Of a stretch of DNA of 64,000 nt, positions 18,120 through 26,641 are shown piece after piece (positions within the stretch are counted from its first letter, which is position 1; each line of letters begins with the position of its first letter). The position numbers and the translations under genes are program-made. This DNA comes from Rhizobium phaseoli (lineage in GTDB: Bacteria > Pseudomonadota > Alphaproteobacteria > Rhizobiales > Rhizobiaceae). The notes under the pieces were generated by a model. It did no database searches, was not told where the DNA came from, and saw nothing but the letters and a program-made list of their open reading frames with translations. Location: the NCBI RefSeq assembly GCF_010668805.1, contig NZ_WUFT01000001.1:496001-560000 (forward strand). Reading direction: 5' to 3'.

Positions 18120-19418
18120 TTGGCAATCTGGCTGGATCAGGCGTCGGAAGGTTTCGAGCAGCATTTTGCCGCCTTTCTGACGACGAAGCGTGAAGTCTCC
18201 GAGGATGTGAACGTGGTCGTTCGGGCCATCATCGATGATGTCAGGGCTCGCGGCGATGTGGCGCTTGCCGAATATTCGCTAAAGTTCGACGGCATCGATT
18301 TCGCCACCGTGCCGATGCGCGTCACGCCGGAAGAGTTCGACGCCGCGATCGAGACAGTGCCTTCGGAAGTGTTGGGTGCGCTGAAGCTCGCGGCACTGCG
18401 CATCGAGAGCCATCATCGCCGGCAACTGCCGAAGGACGATATCTACGAGGACGATCTCGGCGTCGGTCTCGGCTCGCGCTGGACGGCGATCGAAGCGGTC
18501 GGGCTTTATGTCCCGGGCGGCACCGCGAGTTATCCGAGCTCTGTGCTGATGAATGCCGTGCCGGCCAAGGTCGCCGGCGTCGATCGCATCGTCATCGCCG
18601 TTCCGGCCACCGGTGGCACGGTCAATCCGGCGGTGCTTGCCGCCGCAAAGCTTGTTGGCGTGACCGAGGTTTATCGTGTCGGCGGCGCTCAGGCGATCGC
18701 GGCTCTTGCCTATGGCACCGAGACCATTGCCCCGGTTGCCAAGATCACCGGTCCCGGCAATGCCTATGTCGCTGCCGCCAAGCGCCATGTCTTCGGCACT
18801 GTCGGGATCGATATGATCGCCGGTCCTTCCGAAGTGCTCGTCATCGCCGACAAGGACAATAATCCAGATTGGATCGCCGCCGACCTCCTGGCGCAGGCCG
18901 AGCATGATGTCAGCGCCCAGGCGATCCTGATCACCGATAATGCCGACTTCGGCAAAGCGGTGGAGCAGGCGGTCGAACGCCAGTTGAAGACGCTGAACCG
19001 CGCCGAGACGGCGGCGGCAAGCTGGCGCGATTTCGGCGCGGTCATCCTCGTTGCCGATCTGAAACAGGCCATTCCGTTGGCCAACCGCATCGCTGCCGAG
19101 CATCTCGAACTCGCCGTCGTCGATCCGGATCGGCTGCTCGACGGCATCCGCAATGCCGGCGCGATCTTCATCGGCGCCCATACGCCGGAAGTGATCGGCG
19201 ATTATGTCGGCGGTTCGAACCATGTGCTGCCGACGGCGCGCTCGGCACGCTTCTCATCCGGTCTTTCGGTGCTCGATTTCGTCAAGCGCACCTCGATCCT
19301 GCGCCTCGGCCCGCAGCAGCTGCGCACCCTCGGCCCGGCGGCGATCGCCCTTGCCGTTTCCGAAGGCCTCGATGCCCATGCGCGATCGGTCGCGATCCGC
19401 CTCAACCTCGAAAGGTGA
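18120..19418 (+). CDS. hisD: Histidinol dehydrogenase HisD
   Basis: A 432-residue enzyme that carries out the last two steps of histidine synthesis (L-histidinol to L-histidine, NAD- and zinc-dependent). Diagnostic segments are [52 protein letters not shown] and [20 protein letters not shown], which carry the zinc and catalytic residues. The start is read as TTG at 18120 because GGAAGGA ends nine bases upstream and the protein then begins at the normal family position; the frame is open from 17637 in the shadow of DUF2948. Confidence 0.95.
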   Translation: MAIWLDQASEGFEQHFAAFLTTKREVSEDVNVVVRAIIDDVRARGDVALAEYSLKFDGIDFATVPMRVTPEEFDAAIETVPSEVLGALKLAALRIESHHRRQLPKDDIYEDDLGVGLGSRWTAIEAVGLYVPGGTASYPSSVLMNAVPAKVAGVDRIVIAVPATGGTVNPAVLAAAKLVGVTEVYRVGGAQAIAALAYGTETIAPVAKITGPGNAYVAAAKRHVFGTVGIDMIAGPSEVLVIADKDNNPDWIAADLLAQAEHDVSAQAILITDNADFGKAVEQAVERQLKTLNRAETAAASWRDFGAVILVADLKQAIPLANRIAAEHLELAVVDPDRLLDGIRNAGAIFIGAHTPEVIGDYVGGSNHVLPTARSARFSSGLSVLDFVKRTSILRLGPQQLRTLGPAAIALAVSEGLDAHARSVAIRLNLER

Positions 19419-19422
19419 GGGC

Positions 19423-19896
19423 ATGGCGAAGGGCGATTTCCGGCTTTGCGACGTCGTCCTTGACGATACGATCGGCCGTTCGACGCCCGATGTCGAGCAT
19501 GAACGCGCCGTCGCCATCTTCGACCTGATCGAGGAGAACAGTTTTGCCCCGCTCGGCCATTCCGGCGGGCCCTATCGGCTGAACATCTCGTTGGTCGATT
19601 CGAAACTGGTTTTCGCCGTCACCACCGAAGAGGGTGGCGCCGTCGCCACCCATATCCTGTCGCTCACCCCCTTCCGGCGGATCGTCAAGGATTACTTCAT
19701 GATCTGCGAGAGCTATTACCAGGCGATCCGTTCGTCGACGCCGAGCCGCATCGAGGCGATCGACATGGGCCGGCGCGGCATCCACAATGAAGGTTCGCAG
19801 ACGCTGAAGGACAGGCTGACCGGCAAGATAGAGGTCGATTTCGACACCGCCCGGCGCCTGTTCACCCTTGTCTGCGTGCTCTACTGGCGCGGGTGA
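19423..19896 (+). CDS. UPF0262 family protein
   Basis: A 157-residue protein of the alphaproteobacterial UPF0262 family. Typical segments are [20 protein letters not shown] at the start, [20 protein letters not shown] in the centre and [15 protein letters not shown] near the end. Function unknown. The ATG is 4 bp after the hisD stop with an internal GTGAGG as ribosome site, so it is translated from the same message; its stop overlaps the next gene. Confidence 0.85.
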   Translation: MAKGDFRLCDVVLDDTIGRSTPDVEHERAVAIFDLIEENSFAPLGHSGGPYRLNISLVDSKLVFAVTTEEGGAVATHILSLTPFRRIVKDYFMICESYYQAIRSSTPSRIEAIDMGRRGIHNEGSQTLKDRLTGKIEVDFDTARRLFTLVCVLYWRG

Positions 19897-20378
19897 CGGC
19901 AATGGATCGCGCCGCCGACATCGAGGAAGGAAAGAGGCCGGGCGCCATCCTCTTCATGTGCGGGATGAATTCCATCCGCTCGCCCATGGCCGAAGCGATC
20001 GCCCGTAGTATTCTGCCTGGCAATACCTATATCAGGTCGGCCGGCGTGCGCGCCGGCGAGCGCGATCCTTTCGTCGATGTCGTGCTTGAGGAGATCGGGC
20101 TTTCCCTCGGGCGCCGCCTGCCGCAGACGCTGGAAGAGCTCGAAGACGATTTTTTCGATCTGATCATCACGCTGTCGCCGCCGGCCCACCATGCCGCACT
20201 CGAGCTGACGCGGTCGAATGCAATCGACGTCGTCTACTGGCCGACCATGGATCCGACTGTTGTCAGCGGAACACGCGAGCAGATTCTGGAGAGCTACCGC
20301 GAGGTCCGCGATCACCTGGCCGGCCTCATCGAAAGCCGGCTACTCAAACGAAATGGCATTGCCGCGCAAACGGCATGA
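19893..20378 (+). CDS. Low-molecular-weight protein tyrosine phosphatase family protein
   Basis: About 160 residues with the phosphatase loop Cys-x5-Arg-Ser ([17 protein letters not shown], Cys near residue 23) and the downstream general-acid Asp-Pro in [11 protein letters not shown], so a catalytically competent low-MW phosphatase or arsenate reductase-like enzyme is expected. The GTG at 19893 overlaps the UPF0262 stop; an ATG at 19902 is the alternative. Coupled to hisD and UPF0262 and placed before infA, as in other rhizobia. Its physiological substrate is unknown. Confidence 0.82.
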   Translation: MTAMDRAADIEEGKRPGAILFMCGMNSIRSPMAEAIARSILPGNTYIRSAGVRAGERDPFVDVVLEEIGLSLGRRLPQTLEELEDDFFDLIITLSPPAHHAALELTRSNAIDVVYWPTMDPTVVSGTREQILESYREVRDHLAGLIESRLLKRNGIAAQTA

Positions 20379-20501
20379 AAACAAATAAAGGAAAGGCCGT
20401 TCAACAAGGTTCACAAACCTGCGTTGATTGTGTAGTTTCCGCCCAAATTTTAAAGGCGCGCGCTGCGCTGCCTATTCAACCCACAGGAAGAAAACACTTA
20501 T

Positions 20502-20720
20502 ATGCCGAAAGAAGAAGTCCTCGAATTCCCCGGTATCGTCACCGAACTTCTGCCGAATGCGACGTTCCGCGTGAAGCTCGAAAACGAACACGAGATCATC
20601 GCCCACACCGCCGGCCGCATGCGCAAGAACCGCATCCGCGTTCTCGCCGGCGACAAGGTGCTTGTGGAAATGACGCCCTACGATCTGACCAAGGGCCGCA
20701 TCACCTACCGTTTCAAGTAA
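20502..20720 (+). CDS. infA: Translation initiation factor IF-1
   Basis: A 72-residue single OB-fold protein of exact family length. It starts [11 protein letters not shown] and contains [39 protein letters not shown] and the C-terminal [12 protein letters not shown]. It binds the A site of the 30S subunit during initiation. A 123-bp leader separates it from the phosphatase gene, and an ACAGGAAG ribosome site precedes the ATG. An own promoter in that AT-richer leader is likely. Confidence 0.98.
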   Translation: MPKEEVLEFPGIVTELLPNATFRVKLENEHEIIAHTAGRMRKNRIRVLAGDKVLVEMTPYDLTKGRITYRFK

Positions 20721-20775
20721 ATTTGCCAAAGGTCTTGCAAGGGGTTTCTCCCCGTCTGCCGATGGTCGAGGTTCC

Positions 20776-21396
20776 ATGGCGCTGAAATACAAGCTCATTC
20801 TGGCCTCGGGCTCGCCCCGTCGCGTTGACCTGCTCAACCAGGCCGGTATCGAGCCTGCGCGCCTGATGCCGATGGATATCGACGAGGCGCCGAAGAAGTC
20901 GGAGCATCCGCGTTCACTCGCCCGTAGGCTTTCGGCTGAGAAGGCCGAGGCAGCACTCGCCGCCATCAAAGGCGATATCACCTGGAAGGGCAGCTATATC
21001 CTCGCCGCCGATACGGTGGTCGCCGTCGGCCGGCGCATTCTCGGCAAGGCCGAATTTGCCGACGAGGCGTTGAGTTCGCTGCATCTCTTGTCGGGACGCA
21101 ACCATCTCGTCTATACCGGCGTTTGTCTGGTGACGCCGGATCGCAAGATCCGCCAGAAGATCGTCGAGACCAAGGTGCGCTTCAAGCGCCTCTCCGGTTT
21201 CGAGATCGAGAACTACCTGGCCTCCGGCCAGTGGCGCGGCAAGGCAGGCGCCTACGGCATCCAGGGTCTTGCCGGCACCTTCGTGCAGAAGATGGTGGGC
21301 TCCTACACCAATGTCGTCGGCCTGCCGCTTTATGAAACCATTGTGCTTCTGACCGGCGAGGGCTTCGATGTGCATAGCCGGTGGCCGGAGGGCTGA
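20776..21396 (+). CDS. maf: Maf family nucleoside triphosphate pyrophosphatase
   Basis: A 206-residue Maf/HAM1-fold protein: [18 protein letters not shown] at the start (phosphate-binding Ser and Arg-Arg), the acidic [16 protein letters not shown] and the C-terminal [16 protein letters not shown] and NVVGLPL. The family hydrolyses non-canonical or modified NTPs. It is encoded between infA and yacG, 55 bp after infA. Confidence 0.93.
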   Translation: MALKYKLILASGSPRRVDLLNQAGIEPARLMPMDIDEAPKKSEHPRSLARRLSAEKAEAALAAIKGDITWKGSYILAADTVVAVGRRILGKAEFADEALSSLHLLSGRNHLVYTGVCLVTPDRKIRQKIVETKVRFKRLSGFEIENYLASGQWRGKAGAYGIQGLAGTFVQKMVGSYTNVVGLPLYETIVLLTGEGFDVHSRWPEG

Positions 21397-21434
21397 AGCC
21401 CGACGACCGATTCCTGAATTAGGACGGACCGATT

Positions 21435-21647
21435 ATGCCTGAAGACAACAAAGCCGCCGCCAAGGTCGAACCGCTGCGCAAGGCGCGCCCTTGCCCCGAA
21501 TGCGGCAAACCCTCGCACCGCGAGCATTACCCCTTCTGCTCCAACCGCTGCCGCGAGGTCGATCTCTCCCGCTGGCTGACCGGCGCCTATGCGATTCCCG
21601 TTGCCGACGACGAGACCAAGGCCGAATATCCGGATGAGGAAAACTGA
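21435..21647 (+). CDS. yacG: DNA gyrase inhibitor YacG (zinc ribbon)
   Basis: A 70-residue protein with a four-Cys zinc site: CPECGK (about 17-22), then [18 protein letters not shown] (about 34-51), the YacG signature. In E. coli the protein binds GyrB and inhibits gyrase. It lies 38 bp after maf, in the same string, with AGGACGGA upstream of the start. Confidence 0.92.
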   Translation: MPEDNKAAAKVEPLRKARPCPECGKPSHREHYPFCSNRCREVDLSRWLTGAYAIPVADDETKAEYPDEEN

Positions 21648-21824
21648 CGCATGGCGCCAGGAAGCGTGCAGCTTCCGGGAGTACGAGATGCATAAACAAC
21701 AAGCTAAAGCGCCCACGAAGCTCTTATTTTTCCTCATGAATCCGCAAAATCGGCAAGACCGTCAAAAAAGAGTCATTTGACCGCTTGCCATGGCCGAACA
21801 AGATGCTATAACCCCGCTCGCTTC

Positions 21825-21856
21825 CGGGGCGCACCAAAGCCCCGCGGTTCTTTTTT
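21825..21856 (+). terminator. Possible Rho-independent terminator before tRNA-Phe
   Basis: CGGGGC (21825-21830) pairs with GCCCCG (21839-21844) across an 8-nt loop, followed after a few bases by six T (21851-21856). It sits 236 bp after yacG and 26 bp before the tRNA, so it could end the hisD-yacG message. Confidence 0.45.
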
Positions 21857-21882
21857 CGAAAAGCACCATCGTAAGCAGGTTA

Positions 21883-21958
21883 GCCCAGGTAGCTCAGTTG
21901 GTAGAGCAGCGGATTGAAAATCCGCGTGTCACTGGTTCGATTCCGGTCCTGGGCACCA
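21883..21958 (+). tRNA. tRNA-Phe (anticodon GAA)
   Basis: Starts GCCCAGG, D-arm TAGCTCAGTTGGTAGAGC, anticodon stem GCGGA/TCCGC with loop TTGAAAA (anticodon GAA), T-arm with GGTTCGATTCC, acceptor CCTGGGC-A and an encoded CCA (21956-21958). The genes that follow are of accessory type, so the 3' end could be an integration site; no second copy of it was seen in the window. Confidence 0.98.
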
Positions 21959-22040
21959 CTCAATTCCCTAAAACTAATCTCCATGCACAGTATTGGATAG
22001 CGGGCCCAGAAGCTGGCCAACAAACCCCCCGCATTAGAAG

Positions 22041-22319
22041 CTAATGCCGCCCTTTCGTTGTCTTCGCCAGCATCTCGCTCAGAGTTGCCGCCGAAAGCAT
22101 GGATTCGGCCAGAAGCTTCTTGAGCTTCTGGTTCTCTTCCTCCAGGGCTCTTAACCTTCTGGCATGGAGACCGACATTTCCGGGCTGCAGGGATTGCCAC
22201 CGATAGAAGGTCGGCTCGCTGATGCCATATCGGTGGCAAACATCGGCCACCGTCACGCCGGCCTGGTGCTCCTTCAGAATGCCCGTAATCTGGTCGTCGT
22301 CAAATTTTCGCTTGCCCAT
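22041..22319 (-). CDS. Solitary IS3-family OrfA-like protein (HTH_Tnp_1)
   Basis: A 92-residue protein beginning MGKRKFDDDQITGILKEHQA, with the helix-turn-helix VADVCHRYGISEPTFYRWQS and a C-terminal leucine-rich helix (RRLRALEEENQKLKKLLAES), as in IS3 OrfA. No OrfB (DDE integrase) exists: only about 80 bp separate its stop from tRNA-Phe. The ATG at 22319 is 8 bp after the stop of the HlyD gene, so it is the last gene of the type I secretion operon. Either a transposon remnant or an OrfA co-opted as DNA-binding protein. The open frame extends upstream to 22388 inside hlyD. Confidence 0.75.
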   Translation of the reverse strand: MGKRKFDDDQITGILKEHQAGVTVADVCHRYGISEPTFYRWQSLQPGNVGLHARRLRALEEENQKLKKLLAESMLSAATLSEMLAKTTKGRH

Positions 22320-22326
22320 CACCGCT

Positions 22327-23772
22327 TCAGTCCTCACGAAATGCTCTGTTGAAACTGTCGAGAAGCGGTCTGAGAGCATAGAGCGCAACGCTGCTTTTGC
22401 CGGTTTCGATCAGTGTTTGTGCGGGCATGCCCGCGACCAGTTCGACATCACGCATTTTCGCCAGCCGCTCGTCCGTTACGCGAATTGTCGCGGCAAAGTA
22501 GGGTTGGCCGCTCTGCGTATCGGTGAGGCGGTCGGCGGACACATACTCGACCCGACCTTTCAGCAGTGGAACGCGCCGCTGATTGTATGGAAGAAGGTGC
22601 ACCTGTGCCTCCAGCCCCGCATGGACAAGATTGATGTCCTCCGGTCTGACATGGGCAGACACGATCAGCCGATCGGAGCGTGGCAGAAGATCGACGAGTG
22701 GTTCGCCCGCGCCGATCACCCCGCCTGATGTGTGGATGCGCAGGTTCATGATCGTGCCATCTTCGGGAGCCCGGATATCGGTCCTTGAAAGCTGGTCGTC
22801 GATCGCCCGCAAGCGCTCGCGCAATTGCATGATCCGGCTTTCCGTATCGCGCATGCCCAGGGCGACTTCGCTCAACCGGTCGCTGTCAAGCTTTGCGAGA
22901 TCGACCTGCGACTCGCTGATCACTTGGTAGGCGCGAGCGATCTGTGCCTCGACTTGGCCCTGCTGGCCGTCAAGGTCTGCTTTTTCGCGCTCGAGGTTGA
23001 GAAGCCTGCTCCTTCGCTCCAGTCCCTTGGCAGTGAGGACCGTAACCTGATCCAGTTCTTCCTGCGAGATTGCCGCTCTGTCGCCCAGTGCCGCCTTCTG
23101 GGCGCCAAGTCCGACGATTTCCTGCCGCACCTGCGCGATTTTTTCATTGCCGATCTGAATTTCCGCCTGCATGACCCGGCGGCGGGCCTCGAAGATTTTC
23201 TGTTGCCCTGTCAGAATCGCGCTGACCGAAGGATATTTGTCCATGGCTGCGCTGAGATCCTCGGGATAGGCGACATGGTCGCTGCCCGTCTGCTCCGCAA
23301 CCAGGCGGGCGCGGCTTCCTTCCGCGTCCCAAAGCTGCCCTTGGATGCTGTCGCGCTCCGAGCGGGACTTGGTGTCGTCGAGTTCTATCACGATTTGCCC
23401 GGCCATCACCGTATCGCCGTTCCTGACGAGGATCCGCCGCACAATTCCGCCTTCCAGATGCTGGATGGTCTTGCGGCTGGTCTCCGGTTCGATGACGCCC
23501 GATGCGACCGCAGCGCTGTGCAGCGGTGCCAGAGCCGACCAGATTGCCAATCCGACGACAAAGACGAGGATCAGCAAGTTCCCCGTCCAAACGACGCCTC
23601 TGAGCACCGGCATGGGCGAAGGGGCGGCGGGTCCGCGCTGTTTCTGTTCGATCACCGGCGAATAAGCCGTCCGTTGCCTGGCTGTCGCTGTCGATCGTTG
23701 AGCGAAGCGCTGGTCCATCCTTGACGAATTCGAAAATCTCGCCGGCGGCGCGTCCAGTGGAACAAGGGTCAT
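22327..23772 (-). CDS. HlyD-family type I secretion adaptor
   Basis: A 481-residue membrane fusion protein: cytoplasmic N-terminus of about 60 residues, one membrane segment (NLLILVFVVGLAIWSALAPL), lipoyl half-motifs (IQHLEGGIVRRILVRNGDTV), a long coiled coil (about 180-310), then the second lipoyl half (TDIRAPEDGTIMNL) and the beta-barrel (VELVAGMPAQTLIETG), which is the HlyD/PrtE C-terminal signature. It bridges the ABC exporter to an outer-membrane TolC-like channel; no TolC gene is in the window. GGGAGGG precedes the ATG, 14 bp after the exporter gene stop. Confidence 0.92.
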   Translation of the reverse strand: MTLVPLDAPPARFSNSSRMDQRFAQRSTATARQRTAYSPVIEQKQRGPAAPSPMPVLRGVVWTGNLLILVFVVGLAIWSALAPLHSAAVASGVIEPETSRKTIQHLEGGIVRRILVRNGDTVMAGQIVIELDDTKSRSERDSIQGQLWDAEGSRARLVAEQTGSDHVAYPEDLSAAMDKYPSVSAILTGQQKIFEARRRVMQAEIQIGNEKIAQVRQEIVGLGAQKAALGDRAAISQEELDQVTVLTAKGLERRSRLLNLEREKADLDGQQGQVEAQIARAYQVISESQVDLAKLDSDRLSEVALGMRDTESRIMQLRERLRAIDDQLSRTDIRAPEDGTIMNLRIHTSGGVIGAGEPLVDLLPRSDRLIVSAHVRPEDINLVHAGLEAQVHLLPYNQRRVPLLKGRVEYVSADRLTDTQSGQPYFAATIRVTDERLAKMRDVELVAGMPAQTLIETGKSSVALYALRPLLDSFNRAFRED

Positions 23773-23786
23773 GGCAACGTCCCTCC

Positions 23787-25502
23787 CTAGGTTCCCGTTC
23801 GAGCCGGTGGTTGAAGATACGTTTCATAAATCCGCTCGCTGTCGCCGAAGGCAGCCACCGTCCCGTTACGCATGATGGCAATCTTGTTGGTGACCGGCAG
23901 GATTCCCATCCGGTGCGTTATGACAACGACGGTCATCCCCCTGGATCTCATGCGCTCGATTGCCGTGAACAGCATGCGTTCGCCGTCATAATCCAGGCTC
24001 GAATTCGGATCGTCGAGAACGATAAGAGACGGATTTCCATAGGCCGCCCGTGCCAGTCCCAGTTGTTGGCGCTGAGCCCGAAGGAGCAGATTTCCCCCTT
24101 CACCGATATCGGTCTCGTAGCCCTGCGGCAGCCGCATGATCGCGTCGTGCAATCCAACCAGCTTTGCGGCGTCGATCGCCTTGCCGGGATCTCCTCCGTC
24201 CAGCCGGCCGATCACATCCTTGATTGCTCCGCCGAAGAGTTCGATATCCTGCGGCAGGTATCCGACGTGGCAGGTCCCCCCGCAAAGGCGCAGAGCCGAG
24301 ATATCGACCCCGCCGAGAAGCGCATATCCGCTCGTTGCCGGCACAACGCCTGCCATGATGCGGCCCAGTGTCGATTTTCCCGATCCCGACGGACCGATGA
24401 GCGCAATGCAATCGCCAGGTGCCAGGCGCAATGTGATATCGGACAATATCGGCCGATCGGCGAATGGCTTGATATAGCTGACATTATCGAGAAGCAGGCC
24501 ATTGGGTTCCGGCGGCGGCACCATGCGGGCATCGCAGTCCGATGCAATTGTTATCAGCATTCTGTTCAAGCGATTGAAGGCATTGCGCGCAAACATAAAG
24601 GAGCGCCATGCTCCTATTGCGCCCTCGATAGGGGCGAGCCCGCGCCCGAGCAGCAGGCTCGCAACGAAGATGATTCCGGGACTGCCGCTGTTGACGAGCA
24701 CCAGCCAGGTCGCCGATCCCATCATCAGGATCTGCGCCAATGTGCGGATCGATTTGGAGAAACCAAGGATGATCTCCGTGCGATGCATCGCGATGTCCTG
24801 GGCCCTTCTTGCCATTTCCGCATCGCGATAGACGATCAGCGCTGCGCCGTCCTGCATGCCCATGGCCCGGATCACTTCGATGTTTTTCAGCGCGGTCGCA
24901 AATCGCAGATAGCTCCGCGAAAGGGCAAGATTGGCGTGAGCAAGCGGCGCTCGCGTCGCCAGTTCCGTCACCAACGCAAACAGCAGCAGCGCCACTGCGC
25001 AGAAAAGACCGATGGTCCCAAGCAGCGGGTGAACAAGGAAGAGCAAAAGCAGGAATACCGGCGCCCAGGGAACGTCGAATAAAAGCGAGCTGGCCGGTGA
25101 ATCGAGGAACTGGCGCAATGCGGCGAGATCCCTGTAGCACTCTGAGGCGGCTCCCGTATCGGCGCGAGCGGCATATTCGAACGATGCGGTGAGCACCATG
25201 GGTCGTAGCCTGTGGTCCAGCCAGCTGCCGATGCGCGAAAGAGCTGCCCTGCGCACGATATCCAGCGTTGACCCGACCAACACGGCGATGGCGATGATCA
25301 TCGTCAGCATCAGCAGCGTGTCGGTGCTTCGGCTCGATAGGACCCGATCGTAGATCTGCAGGAGATAGATGGAAGGCGTGAGAAGAAAGAGATTATAGCC
25401 GCAGCTGTAAAGGAAGACCAACCCGAAGGCCCCGGCACAAGCTCGGAGCGCAACAACGAGCTGTGTCGGTGGTCGCGGCGGTTTTATGGAAATTGTTGTC
25501 AT
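23787..25502 (-). CDS. Type I secretion ABC exporter (PrtD-like), altered signature motif
   Basis: About 571 residues: an ABC transporter type 1 membrane domain with about five to six segments (about 15-310) fused to an ATPase domain. Walker A is GPSGSGKST and the Q-loop YLPQDIELFGG is typical of the PrtD/HlyB group. The ABC signature, normally LSGGQRQ, reads LLLRAQRQ, and the Walker B end is VLDDPNSSLD, with Asp where the catalytic Glu is expected; the H-loop His (VITHRMG) is kept. It should export unfolded substrates with C-terminal signals. The ATG at 25502 is chosen over a GTG at 25520; neither has a strong ribosome site. It lies 90 bp after the Gly-rich protein gene. Confidence 0.88.
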   Translation of the reverse strand: MTTISIKPPRPPTQLVVALRACAGAFGLVFLYSCGYNLFLLTPSIYLLQIYDRVLSSRSTDTLLMLTMIIAIAVLVGSTLDIVRRAALSRIGSWLDHRLRPMVLTASFEYAARADTGAASECYRDLAALRQFLDSPASSLLFDVPWAPVFLLLLFLVHPLLGTIGLFCAVALLLFALVTELATRAPLAHANLALSRSYLRFATALKNIEVIRAMGMQDGAALIVYRDAEMARRAQDIAMHRTEIILGFSKSIRTLAQILMMGSATWLVLVNSGSPGIIFVASLLLGRGLAPIEGAIGAWRSFMFARNAFNRLNRMLITIASDCDARMVPPPEPNGLLLDNVSYIKPFADRPILSDITLRLAPGDCIALIGPSGSGKSTLGRIMAGVVPATSGYALLGGVDISALRLCGGTCHVGYLPQDIELFGGAIKDVIGRLDGGDPGKAIDAAKLVGLHDAIMRLPQGYETDIGEGGNLLLRAQRQQLGLARAAYGNPSLIVLDDPNSSLDYDGERMLFTAIERMRSRGMTVVVITHRMGILPVTNKIAIMRNGTVAAFGDSERIYETYLQPPARTGT

Positions 25503-25592
25503 TATCAGATCTCGCTGCACTTGATACTGACAAGAAGAGGCTGCTTACCTTGAGGGCCGCCGGCCGAAACCAGCGGCCCTTGATGTCTGAGT

Positions 25593-26168
25593 TCAGGAGC
25601 CGAGATGGTCGACGTCGATATGGCCGAAGGCGTTGATGAAGTGATCGAGAGAATTGGTCACCGTCGTCGTTTCGGGATCCGTGTGGACCAATGCCGACGA
25701 GATATCGCCGCCATGCGCCATGTTTCCGTTGCCGCCGTTGCCGCCGACACCGGCGAGGATGGTGGCATGCTGATCGGCCATAAGCTGCGTATATTGTGTC
25801 GCGGTCGTCGCCGCAGCCACTGCAGCCGTGTCGCCGCCGCTTGAGTTTCCTTGACTGCCGTTCGAGTTGGAATCTCCGCCCGCGCCGCCGTCGCCGTGGT
25901 TCGAGATTCTCGCCAGGAAGCCGTTCTGGGCCTCGGTAAAGCCACCGGATCCGCCATGACCGGCGTCCCAATCGGCCGTCTGCCAAACGTGATCGCCGTT
26001 GTGCACATCGGTAGTGGCCCCATAGACCTTTTGCACGGGATCGACATATGCAATCGGGTTGTAGTTGATGTTGCCATCGTTGTGGCCATCACCACCGTTG
26101 CCGGCATTCGCGTCACCCGCATCCGGATGGCTGAGATGAATCGTGTCGGATATTTGTGGAATAGGCAT
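25593..26168 (-). CDS. Gly/Asn/Asp-rich putative type I secretion substrate
   Basis: A 191-residue acidic protein rich in Gly, Asn, Asp and His, without signal peptide or membrane segment. The segment DQHATILAGVGGNGGNGNMA (about 133-152) has the same motif as the four repeats of the divergent gene at 26642; GDANAGNGGDGHNDGNIN and AGHGGSGGFTEAQNG are further Gly-rich patches. The C-terminus (SLDHFINAFGHIDVDHLGS) is amphipathic and acidic, as in type I signals. AAGGAG precedes the ATG. It is the first gene of the exporter operon, so it is probably the exported cargo. These are not canonical RTX nonapeptides. Family not recognised. Confidence 0.8.
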   Translation of the reverse strand: MPIPQISDTIHLSHPDAGDANAGNGGDGHNDGNINYNPIAYVDPVQKVYGATTDVHNGDHVWQTADWDAGHGGSGGFTEAQNGFLARISNHGDGGAGGDSNSNGSQGNSSGGDTAAVAAATTATQYTQLMADQHATILAGVGGNGGNGNMAHGGDISSALVHTDPETTTVTNSLDHFINAFGHIDVDHLGS

Positions 26169-26181
26169 TGATTCACTCCTT

Positions 26182-26403
26182 CTACTTGGTTTCGTGCGTG
26201 TTCGTTTTTACGGCGTCCCCCTGCGGCGTGCATTCCAGCATGTCACCGCAGCCAATACGACCGCGGACGAATATTGCCTGTGATTTAAACTTCGAACTAC
26301 CTAGATATTCGGCGACATTCATTCGGATGTATTCTTGATGTGGTGGAGCGTTATTTGGATTGGTGTTCGGTGATTTGGCGCGGGGCGGCATGGTCATGAT
26401 CAT
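26182..26403 (-). CDS. Doubtful small ORF upstream of the Gly-rich gene
   Basis: An open frame of 73 codons, or 46 from the internal ATG at 26322 (MNVAEYLGSSKFKSQAIFVR), ends 13 bp before the Gly-rich gene start. It contains two cysteines (RIGCGDMLECTP). No good ribosome site is seen. It could be a small secreted or leader peptide of the operon, or chance. Confidence 0.2.
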   Translation of the reverse strand: MIMTMPPRAKSPNTNPNNAPPHQEYIRMNVAEYLGSSKFKSQAIFVRGRIGCGDMLECTPQGDAVKTNTHETK

Positions 26404-26555
26404 CTTCGACCTCGCCGAAGCGACGCCAGGCCCCTTAATTCAAAGGCCGATTAAGTGCTTGCAACTGGCCCAACGGGCGTTGTGGCCATGACAGCCAAAC
26501 GGCTACAGAACTAGCCGAGTGGATGTAGACGAATTGCAGGCTCTGCTTTTCCGAG

Positions 26556-26578
26556 GTTCAGATGCACAATGCCTGAAC
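26556..26578. promoter_or_regulatory. Inverted repeat upstream of the four-repeat protein gene
   Basis: GTTCAG (26556-26561) and CTGAAC (26573-26578), 11-nt spacer, 64 bp before the start of the 362-residue protein gene. It is a candidate operator in the divergent promoter region; the LuxR-type gene at 28436 is the nearest regulator. Confidence 0.3.
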
Positions 26579-26641
26579 AATTCAGACTGCATGGCGCCGC
26601 ATGCTCGGTGGACATGCGGTTGACCGCGAACGGAGACGGTA

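Larger units (their letters stand above)
26169..26641. other. Divergent intergenic region of the secretion locus
   Basis: The 473 bp separate the two divergent Gly-rich genes. The region is less GC-rich than the flanking genes and must hold both promoters. It contains a perfect inverted repeat at 26556-26578 and a weak open frame on the minus strand (26182-26403). No RNA gene or transposon end is recognised. Confidence 0.5.

Noticed and set aside
22041..22388. Complete IS3 insertion sequence
   Set aside because: No OrfB, and no terminal inverted repeats or target duplication could be recognised.
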